Origin: Fidelibacterota bacterium UBA7303
GTDB lineage: Bacteria; Fidelibacterota; Marinisomatia; Marinisomatales; UBA1611
Length of the DNA stretch: 8,099 nt
Direction: 5' to 3'
NCBI GenBank assembly: GCA_002471805.1
Contig: DKQR01000081.1
Span: 1 to 8,099 of the forward strand
The position numbers were made by a program, and so were the translations under genes. Below are positions 1 through 7,193 of this stretch, one piece after another (within the stretch, counting starts at the first letter, position 1; each line of letters starts with the position of its first letter). The notes under the pieces are model-generated. The model ran no database searches. It saw nothing but the letters and a program-made list of their open reading frames with translations, and was not told the origin of the DNA.

Positions 1-3000
1 GATTCCACATCTTTTCGAACGATACAGGCTGCAGTAAATGCTTCTGAACCTGGCGATAATATATTTATTCGCGAAGGACGCTACAGTGAGCATGTGAGAG
101 TTGAGAAAAAGAAAGCCACGGCTCTGGCGCCAATACGAATAGAAGCATGGCCTAATGAGCGCGTGGTGATAGATGGGACGGTGCCTATTACAACTAATTG
201 GGAACCTTATAACCATAATGGTTTGACAATATATCGTACAACTTTAGATAGTGCAGCATTGGCCGATAGTATGGGTGATGTTTTCAGGGGAGTATGGCAA
301 TTATTTTTGAATGACCGGATGATGATCCCCGCTCAATTGATAAACCTAAAAAACCCTACAGATCCCAGGGTAGGAACTGCAAGCCAGCCTGAGCCTAACA
401 CCTATTGGGCTGCGGGTGATGAATTTTATGATGGCGATGGCCGTATCTACCCAGATAATACTACAAATCTGCTCTCTGACATAGATAGACCTGAAGAATG
501 GTGTTATCTTGCCTATTCGCAAGAAATATATCTATATCCTCCAAATGGTATAAATCCAAATAATAGCGAAGTCCGTGGTCGTGTCCGGGATGCGATTCTG
601 AATGTTGGTGGAAAAAATAAAAATTCCCGTCACATCAGTTTTAAAGGCATACAGATTTTTGCAGGAAAACTTTGGGCCTACAGAGCAACAAATATTTCTT
701 TTTTAGATTGTCGATTCTCTTATTCTATTACCGATCTTTTGCCAATAATGCGTGAAGAAAATGGACCGGTAACCAAGATTGGTGTAGGTCCTAGTAAGAC
801 AAATTATCTTGAGACGGATTGTGATAGCGCTGTTTTTCGAAACTGTATTTTTGAATATATTGATGGTAAAGCTTTGACCTTACGAGGTTCGCACTATAGC
901 ATCGTAGAAAATTGTTATTTCCATCATATCAACTGGAGCGGAAAACAAAGCGTTGCCCTGCGCACACAAAAGGCGAAGTATACCACCATGCGCTATATCA
1001 CCATAGATCACAATACATCCGGAGGTGGCTTTTATCCTTCCAGTTATAACATTGTAGACCATTGTTTGGTAACAAATATTTATTCTAGAAGGGATGCTGC
1101 CGGTATCCAGATTAATCAGGGACAGGTTGAGCCTACAGTTCGCTACACGTGGGTTATGGATGCTCCCTCGATAAATGGTATTCGATTTGATGGTGATCCC
1201 GGTGGTGTTTTAAGAAGAATGCACCATACCCTTTCTATCAGGACCCAGAAAGGATATCGATTGAAAGGAGACCAGCACCAGGTTCACCATATTACCGGTA
1301 TGGAAAGCCGCAAGAGCGATATCAGCATACCGCCTTATAAATTTTATGGGTACTGGAACCCTGAGACAGGTGAAACAACAACGGATCCATCGCTGGGATG
1401 GCCAAGAGCGACGAATTCGGGGGAAGATACCCTTTATAGTCTTCCGAGGACCGGGAATTTGAATACAGTACACAGCAATTCAATAGCCGCTGGGAAATAC
1501 GAGTGTGGCGGACAGTTGACCTTCATTGGATGCGATGATGAGGACAATGAGGAATGGGGACTCTGGCATGGCGAAATGAGGGGGGAGCCAAATATTGGGG
1601 AAAATATTGGGTATGAACTTTCAAACCCGTCCCACTATGATTATCGTCCCAGGAAAGGATCAGTCCTCATAGATGCCGGGGTTGTCATCGAAGGGGTGAA
1701 TGATGGTCAGGACGGCAGCCGTATGTATGTAGGTGATGCACCGGATATTGGTACCTACGAGTATGGGGATAATGTCTATTTTATACCTGGTTATAGGCCA
1801 GCCAGGGCCAGCTTTCCTGTCCCGCCGCATAATTCCATTGATGTGCGGCCAGCTACTATTTTAGCCTGGCGGTACCCGTGGCCCACCGATGAAAATACTA
1901 TCGCGGAAGTTCGTGTAACCGGACCGGGAATAAATAGTACAGAACCATTCCAATATCCCAATAATGTATTCAATGGCCCATTCCAGCCTGGTGGAAATTA
2001 CTCCTGGAGTGTCTCAGTGGATGGCAAAAGCGGCGGCAGCTGGGTTTTCCAGGTTGCAAATATGCTCGAACCGGACAATGACCGTTCGGTTGAGAATGGT
2101 TTGACAAATATATTAGATCCCAAACAGGAAGATTTATTAACTGTTTCAGGGGCAAAGAGTGCTTTCCTGAAGTTTACTGTGGATGCTGAGGTAGATGAAT
2201 TCTGGGAAACGATGCTCAACCTGTATATACCCGTTGCTTCCCCCCAGGGTGCAGATGTGGTTATCTATCGTTTTAACAATACATCCTGGCAGGAAAGAAA
2301 AACCAGCCAGAATATAGGACTTGTCAATCGTTCGCTGGGTGCTCCAGTGGATACCCTGTTGAACATTAAGCGTGACAGAATGGTCACTGTAGATGTCAGT
2401 GATGTGATAGTTGATCCAGGGGAATATTCTTTCGCTCTAGCACTCATGGGAAGCAGTGGAAGGGCGGAGTTTTGCAGTAAGGAAAATAGCGTTAGTCTTA
2501 GACCTCACTTATCCTTTACCCCAGGAGCTAATGACCTGGGAATTGCCCCTGTGATACCCAGGGATGATTCTACTATGGTGATGGGAACCATGGGGGACAG
2601 TATTGAATTTACCTGGAACCTCTCTCATGGAAATTATGCAGAAGATATGACCTATGAGTTTTTCGTGAGCCTTCCGTACCTGAATGATAATGGAAAAATT
2701 GATTCTTTAACGTTCAGCAGGCAAGTAGATGGTAAAAGTATATCCATAGAACGTCTGGAACTCTTATCTATGCTGATGGAAGCAGGTCTGGTTCAGGGTA
2801 CCTTTACCTGGAGAGTTCGGGGTTATTCCGGCACTGCTACCTGGCAACCGATTACATCCCACCGGCTGCACCTTGTAACAGAAGATGGAGATTCGGAAGC
2901 TGTATTCCCGGTTGAGTATAATCTGCTTCATAATTATCCCAATCCATTCAATGCGAGAACCACGATCATTTACGATCTCAAGGACTGGTCCCGGGTACGG

Positions 3001-3210
3001 ATAGAGATATACGATATCCGCGGCAGAAAATTGCGAAAACTGCTCCAAACTACCAAACCGCCGGGCCGCCACAGCACATCCTGGGACGGAAAGGATGGCT
3101 CAGGTCGAAAAACAGCAACGGGTATATATTTTGTCCGATTCACAGCAATGAACCCCAATACGGAGAAACGGGTGTACACCGCCCATGAAAAAATGATGCT
3201 GGTTCATTGA
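1..3210 (+). CDS. Secreted right-handed beta-helix protein with DNRLRE/CBM96-like module and T9SS sorting domain (5' partial)
   Basis: The reading frame is open from base 1, so the gene begins before the window; 1069 residues are visible (numbered here from base 1). Residues about 6-30 (FRTIQAAVNASEPGDNIFIR) match the first turn of pectate-lyase/chondroitinase-type beta-helix proteins. Repeated N-x-F/I-x-x-C turns follow (for example FLDCRFSY, FRNCIFEYID, VENCYFHHI), and the helix domain ends near DIGTYEYG at 582-589. A fibronectin III-like domain starts at PVPPHNS (606) and ends near WVFQVAN (681). A DNRLRE/CBM96-like domain begins at DNDRSVENG (692) and ends about 840. A second Ig/Fn3-like domain spans about 847-960. 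The end (971-1069) is a T9SS type A/FlgD-like sorting domain with NYPNPFN (978-984) and WDGKDGSG. The likely role is an outer-surface or released polysaccharide-active or polysaccharide-binding protein. I could not assign catalytic residues or a substrate. It is followed 13 bases later by another T9SS cargo gene. Confidence 0.88.
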   Translation, partial: DSTSFRTIQAAVNASEPGDNIFIREGRYSEHVRVEKKKATALAPIRIEAWPNERVVIDGTVPITTNWEPYNHNGLTIYRTTLDSAALADSMGDVFRGVWQLFLNDRMMIPAQLINLKNPTDPRVGTASQPEPNTYWAAGDEFYDGDGRIYPDNTTNLLSDIDRPEEWCYLAYSQEIYLYPPNGINPNNSEVRGRVRDAILNVGGKNKNSRHISFKGIQIFAGKLWAYRATNISFLDCRFSYSITDLLPIMREENGPVTKIGVGPSKTNYLETDCDSAVFRNCIFEYIDGKALTLRGSHYSIVENCYFHHINWSGKQSVALRTQKAKYTTMRYITIDHNTSGGGFYPSSYNIVDHCLVTNIYSRRDAAGIQINQGQVEPTVRYTWVMDAPSINGIRFDGDPGGVLRRMHHTLSIRTQKGYRLKGDQHQVHHITGMESRKSDISIPPYKFYGYWNPETGETTTDPSLGWPRATNSGEDTLYSLPRTGNLNTVHSNSIAAGKYECGGQLTFIGCDDEDNEEWGLWHGEMRGEPNIGENIGYELSNPSHYDYRPRKGSVLIDAGVVIEGVNDGQDGSRMYVGDAPDIGTYEYGDNVYFIPGYRPARASFPVPPHNSIDVRPATILAWRYPWPTDENTIAEVRVTGPGINSTEPFQYPNNVFNGPFQPGGNYSWSVSVDGKSGGSWVFQVANMLEPDNDRSVENGLTNILDPKQEDLLTVSGAKSAFLKFTVDAEVDEFWETMLNLYIPVASPQGADVVIYRFNNTSWQERKTSQNIGLVNRSLGAPVDTLLNIKRDRMVTVDVSDVIVDPGEYSFALALMGSSGRAEFCSKENSVSLRPHLSFTPGANDLGIAPVIPRDDSTMVMGTMGDSIEFTWNLSHGNYAEDMTYEFFVSLPYLNDNGKIDSLTFSRQVDGKSISIERLELLSMLMEAGLVQGTFTWRVRGYSGTATWQPITSHRLHLVTEDGDSEAVFPVEYNLLHNYPNPFNARTTIIYDLKDWSRVRIEIYDIRGRKLRKLLQTTKPPGRHSTSWDGKDGSGRKTATGIYFVRFTAMNPNTEKRVYTAHEKMMLVH

Positions 3211-3213
3211 ACC

Positions 3214-3218
3214 GGGGA
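3214..3218 (+). promoter_or_regulatory. Shine-Dalgarno-like site for the Asp-box protein gene
   Basis: GGGGA lies 5 bases upstream of the ATG at 3224, inside the 13-base gap after the preceding stop codon. It favours the ATG over the downstream in-frame TTG at 3275. The match to the anti-Shine-Dalgarno sequence is modest. Confidence 0.4.
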
Positions 3219-3223
3219 TTGAT

Positions 3224-5548
3224 ATGGCTCCATTGCGCACAATACCTATATGGGTGGGTACACCAGGGAATATATTGAAAACTCTGTCGGGGAAAGCCAG
3301 CAGAAAGAACCTGGATAAGTTCCTTTTAATTGCGATTTGGCTGAGTACCAATCTGCAGGCTGATGTTATTAGGTCCTATAAACGACTTCCGAAGCGCGGT
3401 ACTTTGACTGTGAAGAAGCCATTTCATGAAGAGAAACCTGTGGAAGTCTCCAACTACAGCAGTAATTCATTTATTCCCGGTATAGATACCCATAGGGATA
3501 CAGACCATTTTTTATCTTTGCAGCTGGCAAATTCCTATAATGGATATGGTATGTATATCGGCAGTACAAATCCAATCGCTTTTGTACCGGGAAAAGGTAT
3601 CATTGCCGCCTACAGGATGATGGATCCGGACGAGCTGTTCATTACAGGCTTTATAGGTGTGGCTTTATCCAATGATGGGCATGAATGGTTCCCGAATATC
3701 TATTCATTAAACCCCGATATGGGAGGAGGAAGATATCCAAATGCAATTATGTCTGAAAATGGGAAGGCCACCGCGGTATGGAATGAAATTACCGGAGATA
3801 CGGAGTGTTTTGGGGATGCCACTTCTAATGGCTCCGGTCTGGGCGGCCGTGCTATGTACTTATGGGATGAGTCAGATGAGTTTGATGCTGAATATGCTGA
3901 GATACCAGGTCAGTTGGATCCCAGTGATTTGATGCCTCTATCAGGTCTTCAGGATGGTTGTTATGTAGAAGGATATCCTGAAGATCTTACACTTAATATT
4001 AGTTTTATGATTGACCACCCCAATATGCCTGTGGTGCTGGCCATGTTCAAGGAAGGACGAGGTGACGGCAGGTATGTTCTTTTCAGGAATGAACCGACTG
4101 AAGCATTTTCTTATTATTTAGGTGAAATCAATTCCACCTATTCAATCATGTATGATCCGGGTTTTCTTGATACCGGCGGCGATACACTCTTTGCCGGTGG
4201 AACAGTTGGCGGCCCTGATTTTCACATTAATGCGGATGGTATTGGTTATATGATACAGCGGGCGTTTAACAATCTTTCAGCAACACATGACCCAACGTTA
4301 CCCACACTATTTTTTAGAAAAACGGAGAACTATGGTGCTACATGGACCGGCGATGTGGGAGATAATGGTCCCCTGGGAAGTTATGGAGGTAAATATTTTT
4401 ATCTTAGTGATGCAGTGATGACAAATCTTTCTGATTCGCTGATACAAACGTGGGAAGGCGACTCAATAAAACTTAATTATCAAGATAGAATATATTATGA
4501 GGATGACCCCAGACCTTTTGTTCCTGCTCCAGGTTTTTTTCTTTGGTATGAGTATGATGTTCGCGCGGATGATAACGGTGGCCTGCACATCAATGTACCT
4601 GCCTGGTTCTATGTGTGCCCTGACACAGCTTATACGGATTCATTGGGGACTTACTATGAAAACGGATGTGCCGATCTAGATAACAATGGTGTAGCTGACA
4701 GCATGCTGTATATTGAAGGAGATTTTGGTGGCTCTGGTATGATGCATTATTATTTTCCAGATCCTGTTCAAGAGCCAAACAATGCTTATGTTGCTCTGGT
4801 TCACGATATGTCCGAAACGTATTATGGAGACTGGGTGAATGAGATGTCCCTGCTGTCTGGTGAATATGGTCCCGAGCAGTATTTTTACCCGAATATTACC
4901 ATGAGCACCGAAGAGAACAGCGATATCATGTGGTATGCAGGATTTGCAGGAACCAGGTACTATTATTCAGATGACAGCACCCAGATCATTCCCGGCGATG
5001 TTGATCTGTTTATCTCGCGTTCTGCGGATAACGGCAGGACCTGGTCCGATGTTGAGAATGTTACCAATACAGGTGGAACGGATCAGAACAGGCTGCTTGA
5101 GGTGACCCCGCATTTGTCTGATAAAGCAACCGATGACGATGTATATGTATTATATCAAATGCCTGATCTCACTCAGCCGCAATATAACCCGCCGGAAGGA
5201 TTTGAAGATTATTTCATGTCTGTACATGTGGGACATTATAGTACACAGATACTAGAGGCAGTTGACGAAAATATACTTGAACCTGTAAAATTTTCCCTTC
5301 AGCAAAACTATCCAAATCCGTTCAATCCCAGTACAATTATCCGGTTTAATCTGTACCAGCCGGGATTTGTAACCATGCGCCTGTATGATATCAGCGGGAG
5401 AATGATAGATGAGTTGGTCAGGGAAACCAGGATGGCCGGGGCCAATGAGATAGCCCTGGATGGTACATCGATGGCAAGTGGAGTGTATTTTTACAGGCTT
5501 GAATTTGATGGACGCTCAGCATCACGAAAACTGGTTTTAATTAGATAG
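3224..5548 (+). CDS. Secreted Asp-box (BNR/sialidase-like) protein with T9SS type A sorting domain
   Basis: The product has 774 residues. A hydrophobic segment FLLIAIWLSTNLQA (33-46), preceded by basic residues, looks like a signal peptide cleaved after Ala46. This leaves an unusually long n-region from the ATG; TTG at 3275 (residue 18) would give a more normal one, so the start is uncertain. Three Asp-box-like motifs fit S-x-D-x-G-x-x-W loosely: SNDGHEW (149), TENYGATW (367) and SADNGRTW (600). They suggest a sialidase-type beta-propeller, though the intervals are large and I see no convincing catalytic Arg triad. DLDNNGVAD (484-492) resembles a calcium-binding loop of the thrombospondin-3/dockerin kind. 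Residues about 682-774 are a classical T9SS sorting domain with NYPNPFNPST (695-704), LYDISGRM and a final KLVLIR, which directs the protein to the outer membrane surface. The gene sits 13 bases after the beta-helix gene and 13 bases before the MORN gene, suggesting co-transcription. A specific enzyme activity cannot be claimed. Confidence 0.88.
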   Translation: MAPLRTIPIWVGTPGNILKTLSGKASRKNLDKFLLIAIWLSTNLQADVIRSYKRLPKRGTLTVKKPFHEEKPVEVSNYSSNSFIPGIDTHRDTDHFLSLQLANSYNGYGMYIGSTNPIAFVPGKGIIAAYRMMDPDELFITGFIGVALSNDGHEWFPNIYSLNPDMGGGRYPNAIMSENGKATAVWNEITGDTECFGDATSNGSGLGGRAMYLWDESDEFDAEYAEIPGQLDPSDLMPLSGLQDGCYVEGYPEDLTLNISFMIDHPNMPVVLAMFKEGRGDGRYVLFRNEPTEAFSYYLGEINSTYSIMYDPGFLDTGGDTLFAGGTVGGPDFHINADGIGYMIQRAFNNLSATHDPTLPTLFFRKTENYGATWTGDVGDNGPLGSYGGKYFYLSDAVMTNLSDSLIQTWEGDSIKLNYQDRIYYEDDPRPFVPAPGFFLWYEYDVRADDNGGLHINVPAWFYVCPDTAYTDSLGTYYENGCADLDNNGVADSMLYIEGDFGGSGMMHYYFPDPVQEPNNAYVALVHDMSETYYGDWVNEMSLLSGEYGPEQYFYPNITMSTEENSDIMWYAGFAGTRYYYSDDSTQIIPGDVDLFISRSADNGRTWSDVENVTNTGGTDQNRLLEVTPHLSDKATDDDVYVLYQMPDLTQPQYNPPEGFEDYFMSVHVGHYSTQILEAVDENILEPVKFSLQQNYPNPFNPSTIIRFNLYQPGFVTMRLYDISGRMIDELVRETRMAGANEIALDGTSMASGVYFYRLEFDGRSASRKLVLIR

Positions 5549-5550
5549 TA

Positions 5551-5555
5551 GGGAG
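5551..5555 (+). promoter_or_regulatory. Ribosome binding site deciding the GTG start of the MORN gene
   Basis: GGGAG, preceded by TA, lies 6 bases before GTG at 5562. It supports that GTG as the real start, which in turn gives a well-formed signal peptide with no extra residues. Confidence 0.6.
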
Positions 5556-5561
5556 CTGGCA

Positions 5562-7064
5562 GTGGCAAAGAAAAAAAATCAATGCTATCCTCTGATCAGG
5601 TTGCTCTTTATTGTATGTATGATGAAGGTTGCCCTGGCCCAGGATAAAACCGGCTGTATAGAAGGGAATTGCAGAGATGGTGTGGGGACCTATCTATATG
5701 ACTATGGGGCCAAATACAATGGTGAATTCAAAGAAGGAAAAAAACATGGTACCGGGACGTACTGGTTCGATAATGGTGACACCTATGAAGGCGGGTATGC
5801 CAATGGTCTGAAGCATGGCTCGGGTATCTATGTTTTTAAAGATGGTCGGAAATATGTGGGGATGTATAAAAACGGCAGACGCCACGGCAAAGGAAAGTTT
5901 ACTGATCCGGATGGCAGGAAATATGATGGCGACTATAAAAATGGCAAGGAAGACGGTCAGGGGGAAGTTACCCTGTCCAGCGGTGAAGTATACAGCGGCG
6001 GGATGCAGGGCGGAAAATACCATGGCTCAGGAAAATGCACCTTTGCCAATGGGGATATCTTTGAAGGCAGTTTTCTGAGTGGCTTTCCCCACGGAGATGG
6101 AACTTACAACTATGCCAATGGCGATACCTATACTGGAGAGATGGAAAAGAATGAAAAACATGGCAGCGGAGTCTATGTATTTGCCAATGGCGACCGCTAT
6201 GAAGGGGAATATGCAGGCGACACCCGGCATGGTACAGGGACGTTCCTCTATACCAGCGGCGACCGCTACGAAGGGGAATATGCAGGCGACCTTCGGCACG
6301 GTAAAGGAACCCTTGTCTTTGCCAGCGGCGACCATTATGAAGGCGGATTCCTGGGTGATGAGTACCACGGTATGGGGAAATATTTATACGCCAATGGCGA
6401 CCAGTATTCAGGAAGATTTGAGCATGGAAAAAAAATTGGCAAAGCATCTCTCCGATATTCAGATGGTGCTGTGTATATGGGTGAATTCATGAATGACAAG
6501 AAGCATGGCCAGGGTACGATATTTTATCCCAGTGGTGACAAATATGTAGGCCAGTTTCAGGATGGCCTTTACCATGGTTCCGGCAAACTGAATTATGCAA
6601 ATGGAGATACTTATGAAGGTGAGTTTGCAGAGGGACTGCAGAATGGACAGGGAACTTTTATCAAGCCCAAAGGGGAACAATACGAAGGGGAATTTAAAGA
6701 TGGTATGTATAACGGCACGGGCGTAATTATTTTTCCCAATAATGATCGCTATGAGGGTGAATTCACAGCTGGGAAACGCACAGGTTTTGCCACCCTTACC
6801 AATTCATTTGATGAAAAATATACGGGTCAATTTGTAAATGCAATCCGCCAGGGATTTGGTTCCTACTTTTGGCCCGGCGGTGACAAGTATACTGGAGAAT
6901 GGGATAACAACATGCGTAATGGTTACGGTATTTTGAAAAAAGAAGGACAGGATTCAGAATCTGGTATGTGGTTCAATGGTAAATTGGAAAAACCGGAAGA
7001 AAACAGTGCTGTGATAGACATATTGAAAAATAAATATCCAGATATTGACCTCCTGGATGATTAA
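5562..7064 (+). CDS. Exported MORN-repeat protein
   Basis: The product has 500 residues and starts at GTG. The N-terminus is a clear signal peptide: a basic MAKKK stretch, the hydrophobic LIRLLFIVCMM, and a cleavage site ALA|QD after residue 26. A capping half-repeat with two cysteines (C32, C37; GCIEGNC, then GVGTYLY) leads into 17 full MORN repeats of exactly 23 residues (51-441) with no gap or insertion. A partial repeat follows (KYTGEWDNNMRNGYG) and then an acidic tail ending DIDLLDD. The repeat core is [KRT]Y-x-G-x-[FY]-x-x-G-x-x-HG-x-G-x-x-x-[FY]-x-x-GD. MORN repeats build an extended antiparallel beta-meander and generally act in protein or membrane association rather than catalysis. 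There is no T9SS sorting domain, unlike the two preceding genes, so the protein is predicted to be periplasmic or to leave by another route. The gene follows the Asp-box gene by 13 bases and is probably the last of that operon. Its cellular role is unknown. Confidence 0.95.
   Translation: MAKKKNQCYPLIRLLFIVCMMKVALAQDKTGCIEGNCRDGVGTYLYDYGAKYNGEFKEGKKHGTGTYWFDNGDTYEGGYANGLKHGSGIYVFKDGRKYVGMYKNGRRHGKGKFTDPDGRKYDGDYKNGKEDGQGEVTLSSGEVYSGGMQGGKYHGSGKCTFANGDIFEGSFLSGFPHGDGTYNYANGDTYTGEMEKNEKHGSGVYVFANGDRYEGEYAGDTRHGTGTFLYTSGDRYEGEYAGDLRHGKGTLVFASGDHYEGGFLGDEYHGMGKYLYANGDQYSGRFEHGKKIGKASLRYSDGAVYMGEFMNDKKHGQGTIFYPSGDKYVGQFQDGLYHGSGKLNYANGDTYEGEFAEGLQNGQGTFIKPKGEQYEGEFKDGMYNGTGVIIFPNNDRYEGEFTAGKRTGFATLTNSFDEKYTGQFVNAIRQGFGSYFWPGGDKYTGEWDNNMRNGYGILKKEGQDSESGMWFNGKLEKPEENSAVIDILKNKYPDIDLLDD
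5712..6884 (+). repeat. 17 tandem 69-base MORN repeat units
   Basis: Codon-aligned units of 69 bases begin at 5712 (KYNGEF) and continue in unbroken register to 6884, with the next partial unit starting exactly at 6885 (KYTGEW). Most units end in GD, GE or GR and carry YxG near the start and HGxG in the middle. The most diverged units are those at 6402 (HG replaced by IG) and 6747 (HG replaced by TG, terminal GD lost). These are protein-coding repeats, not a CRISPR or satellite array. Confidence 0.95.
6195..6332 (+). repeat. Pair of recently duplicated MORN units
   Basis: Units 6195-6263 and 6264-6332 differ at 13 of 69 bases by my hand count (about 81% identity). Within their first 27 bases only one synonymous difference is seen, and the encoded RYEGEYAGD is identical. 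This pair is the most similar adjacent pair that stands out to me, consistent with a more recent duplication or gene conversion than in the rest of the array. Confidence 0.75.
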
Positions 7065-7193
7065 CTGGTTTTTACACCTGTACTAGGGTACTGGTAATAC
7101 TGAATCCTGTATATTAAATTTTCCATTGTTTTTATACCGCACGGTGTAAACGTACAAATATTTAAGTCGTAGCCTGAAAGAAGAGAGGATTAC
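7065..7193. other. Intergenic gap between the MORN gene and the lipoprotein gene
   Basis: This 129-base AT-rich stretch is the only sizeable non-coding interval in the window. It probably holds the end of the upstream transcript and the promoter of the next gene, but I see no convincing terminator hairpin with a T-run and no strong -35/-10 pair. An in-frame TAG at 7170-7172 bounds the 5' extent of the next reading frame. Confidence 0.5.
7183..7189 (+). promoter_or_regulatory. Shine-Dalgarno site of the lipoprotein gene
   Basis: GAGAGGA is the strongest Shine-Dalgarno-like sequence in the window. It is followed 4 bases later by in-frame CTG at 7194, 7 bases later by TTA and 10 bases later by GTA; no ATG, GTG or TTG lies at a suitable distance. 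It therefore points to a non-standard start in this gene. Confidence 0.55.

Noticed and set aside
94..96. GTG as the start codon of the beta-helix protein
   Set aside because: The same frame is open back to base 1 and encodes FRTIQAAVNASEPGD, a conserved part of the beta-helix N-terminus, so the gene starts upstream of the window.
1210..1473. Antisense open frame inside the beta-helix gene
   Set aside because: There is no recognisable motif, it is fully contained in a well-supported coding region, and it has no suitable upstream signals.
5968..6447. Long antisense open frame (159 codons) within the MORN gene
   Set aside because: It lies opposite the 69-base repeats; the repeated codons keep the reverse frame free of stops. 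The His/Arg-rich periodic translation is a mirror of the repeat and has no recognisable domain.
6079..6492. Same-strand open frame of 137 codons in another frame of the MORN gene
   Set aside because: It is a periodic shadow of the repeat array, lacks a Shine-Dalgarno site, and the MORN frame is clearly the coding one.
5712..6884. Regular 69-base periodicity as a possible CRISPR array or non-coding satellite
   Set aside because: There are no conserved direct repeats with unique spacers; the units are diverged, codon-aligned and encode the MORN consensus.
7080..7091. Hairpin GTAC-TAGG-GTAC as a terminator of the MORN operon
   Set aside because: The stem is only 4 base pairs and no T-run follows it.
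7136..7145. Inverted repeat ACCG-CA-CGGT in the intergenic gap as an operator or terminator
   Set aside because: The arms are only 4 bases with a 2-base centre, no T-run follows, and such a short palindrome is expected by chance.
7126..7158. TTGTTT with downstream TACAAA as a promoter for the lipoprotein gene
   Set aside because: The spacing is about 21 bases and the -10 match is weak; no FCB-type TAnnTTTG element is present either.
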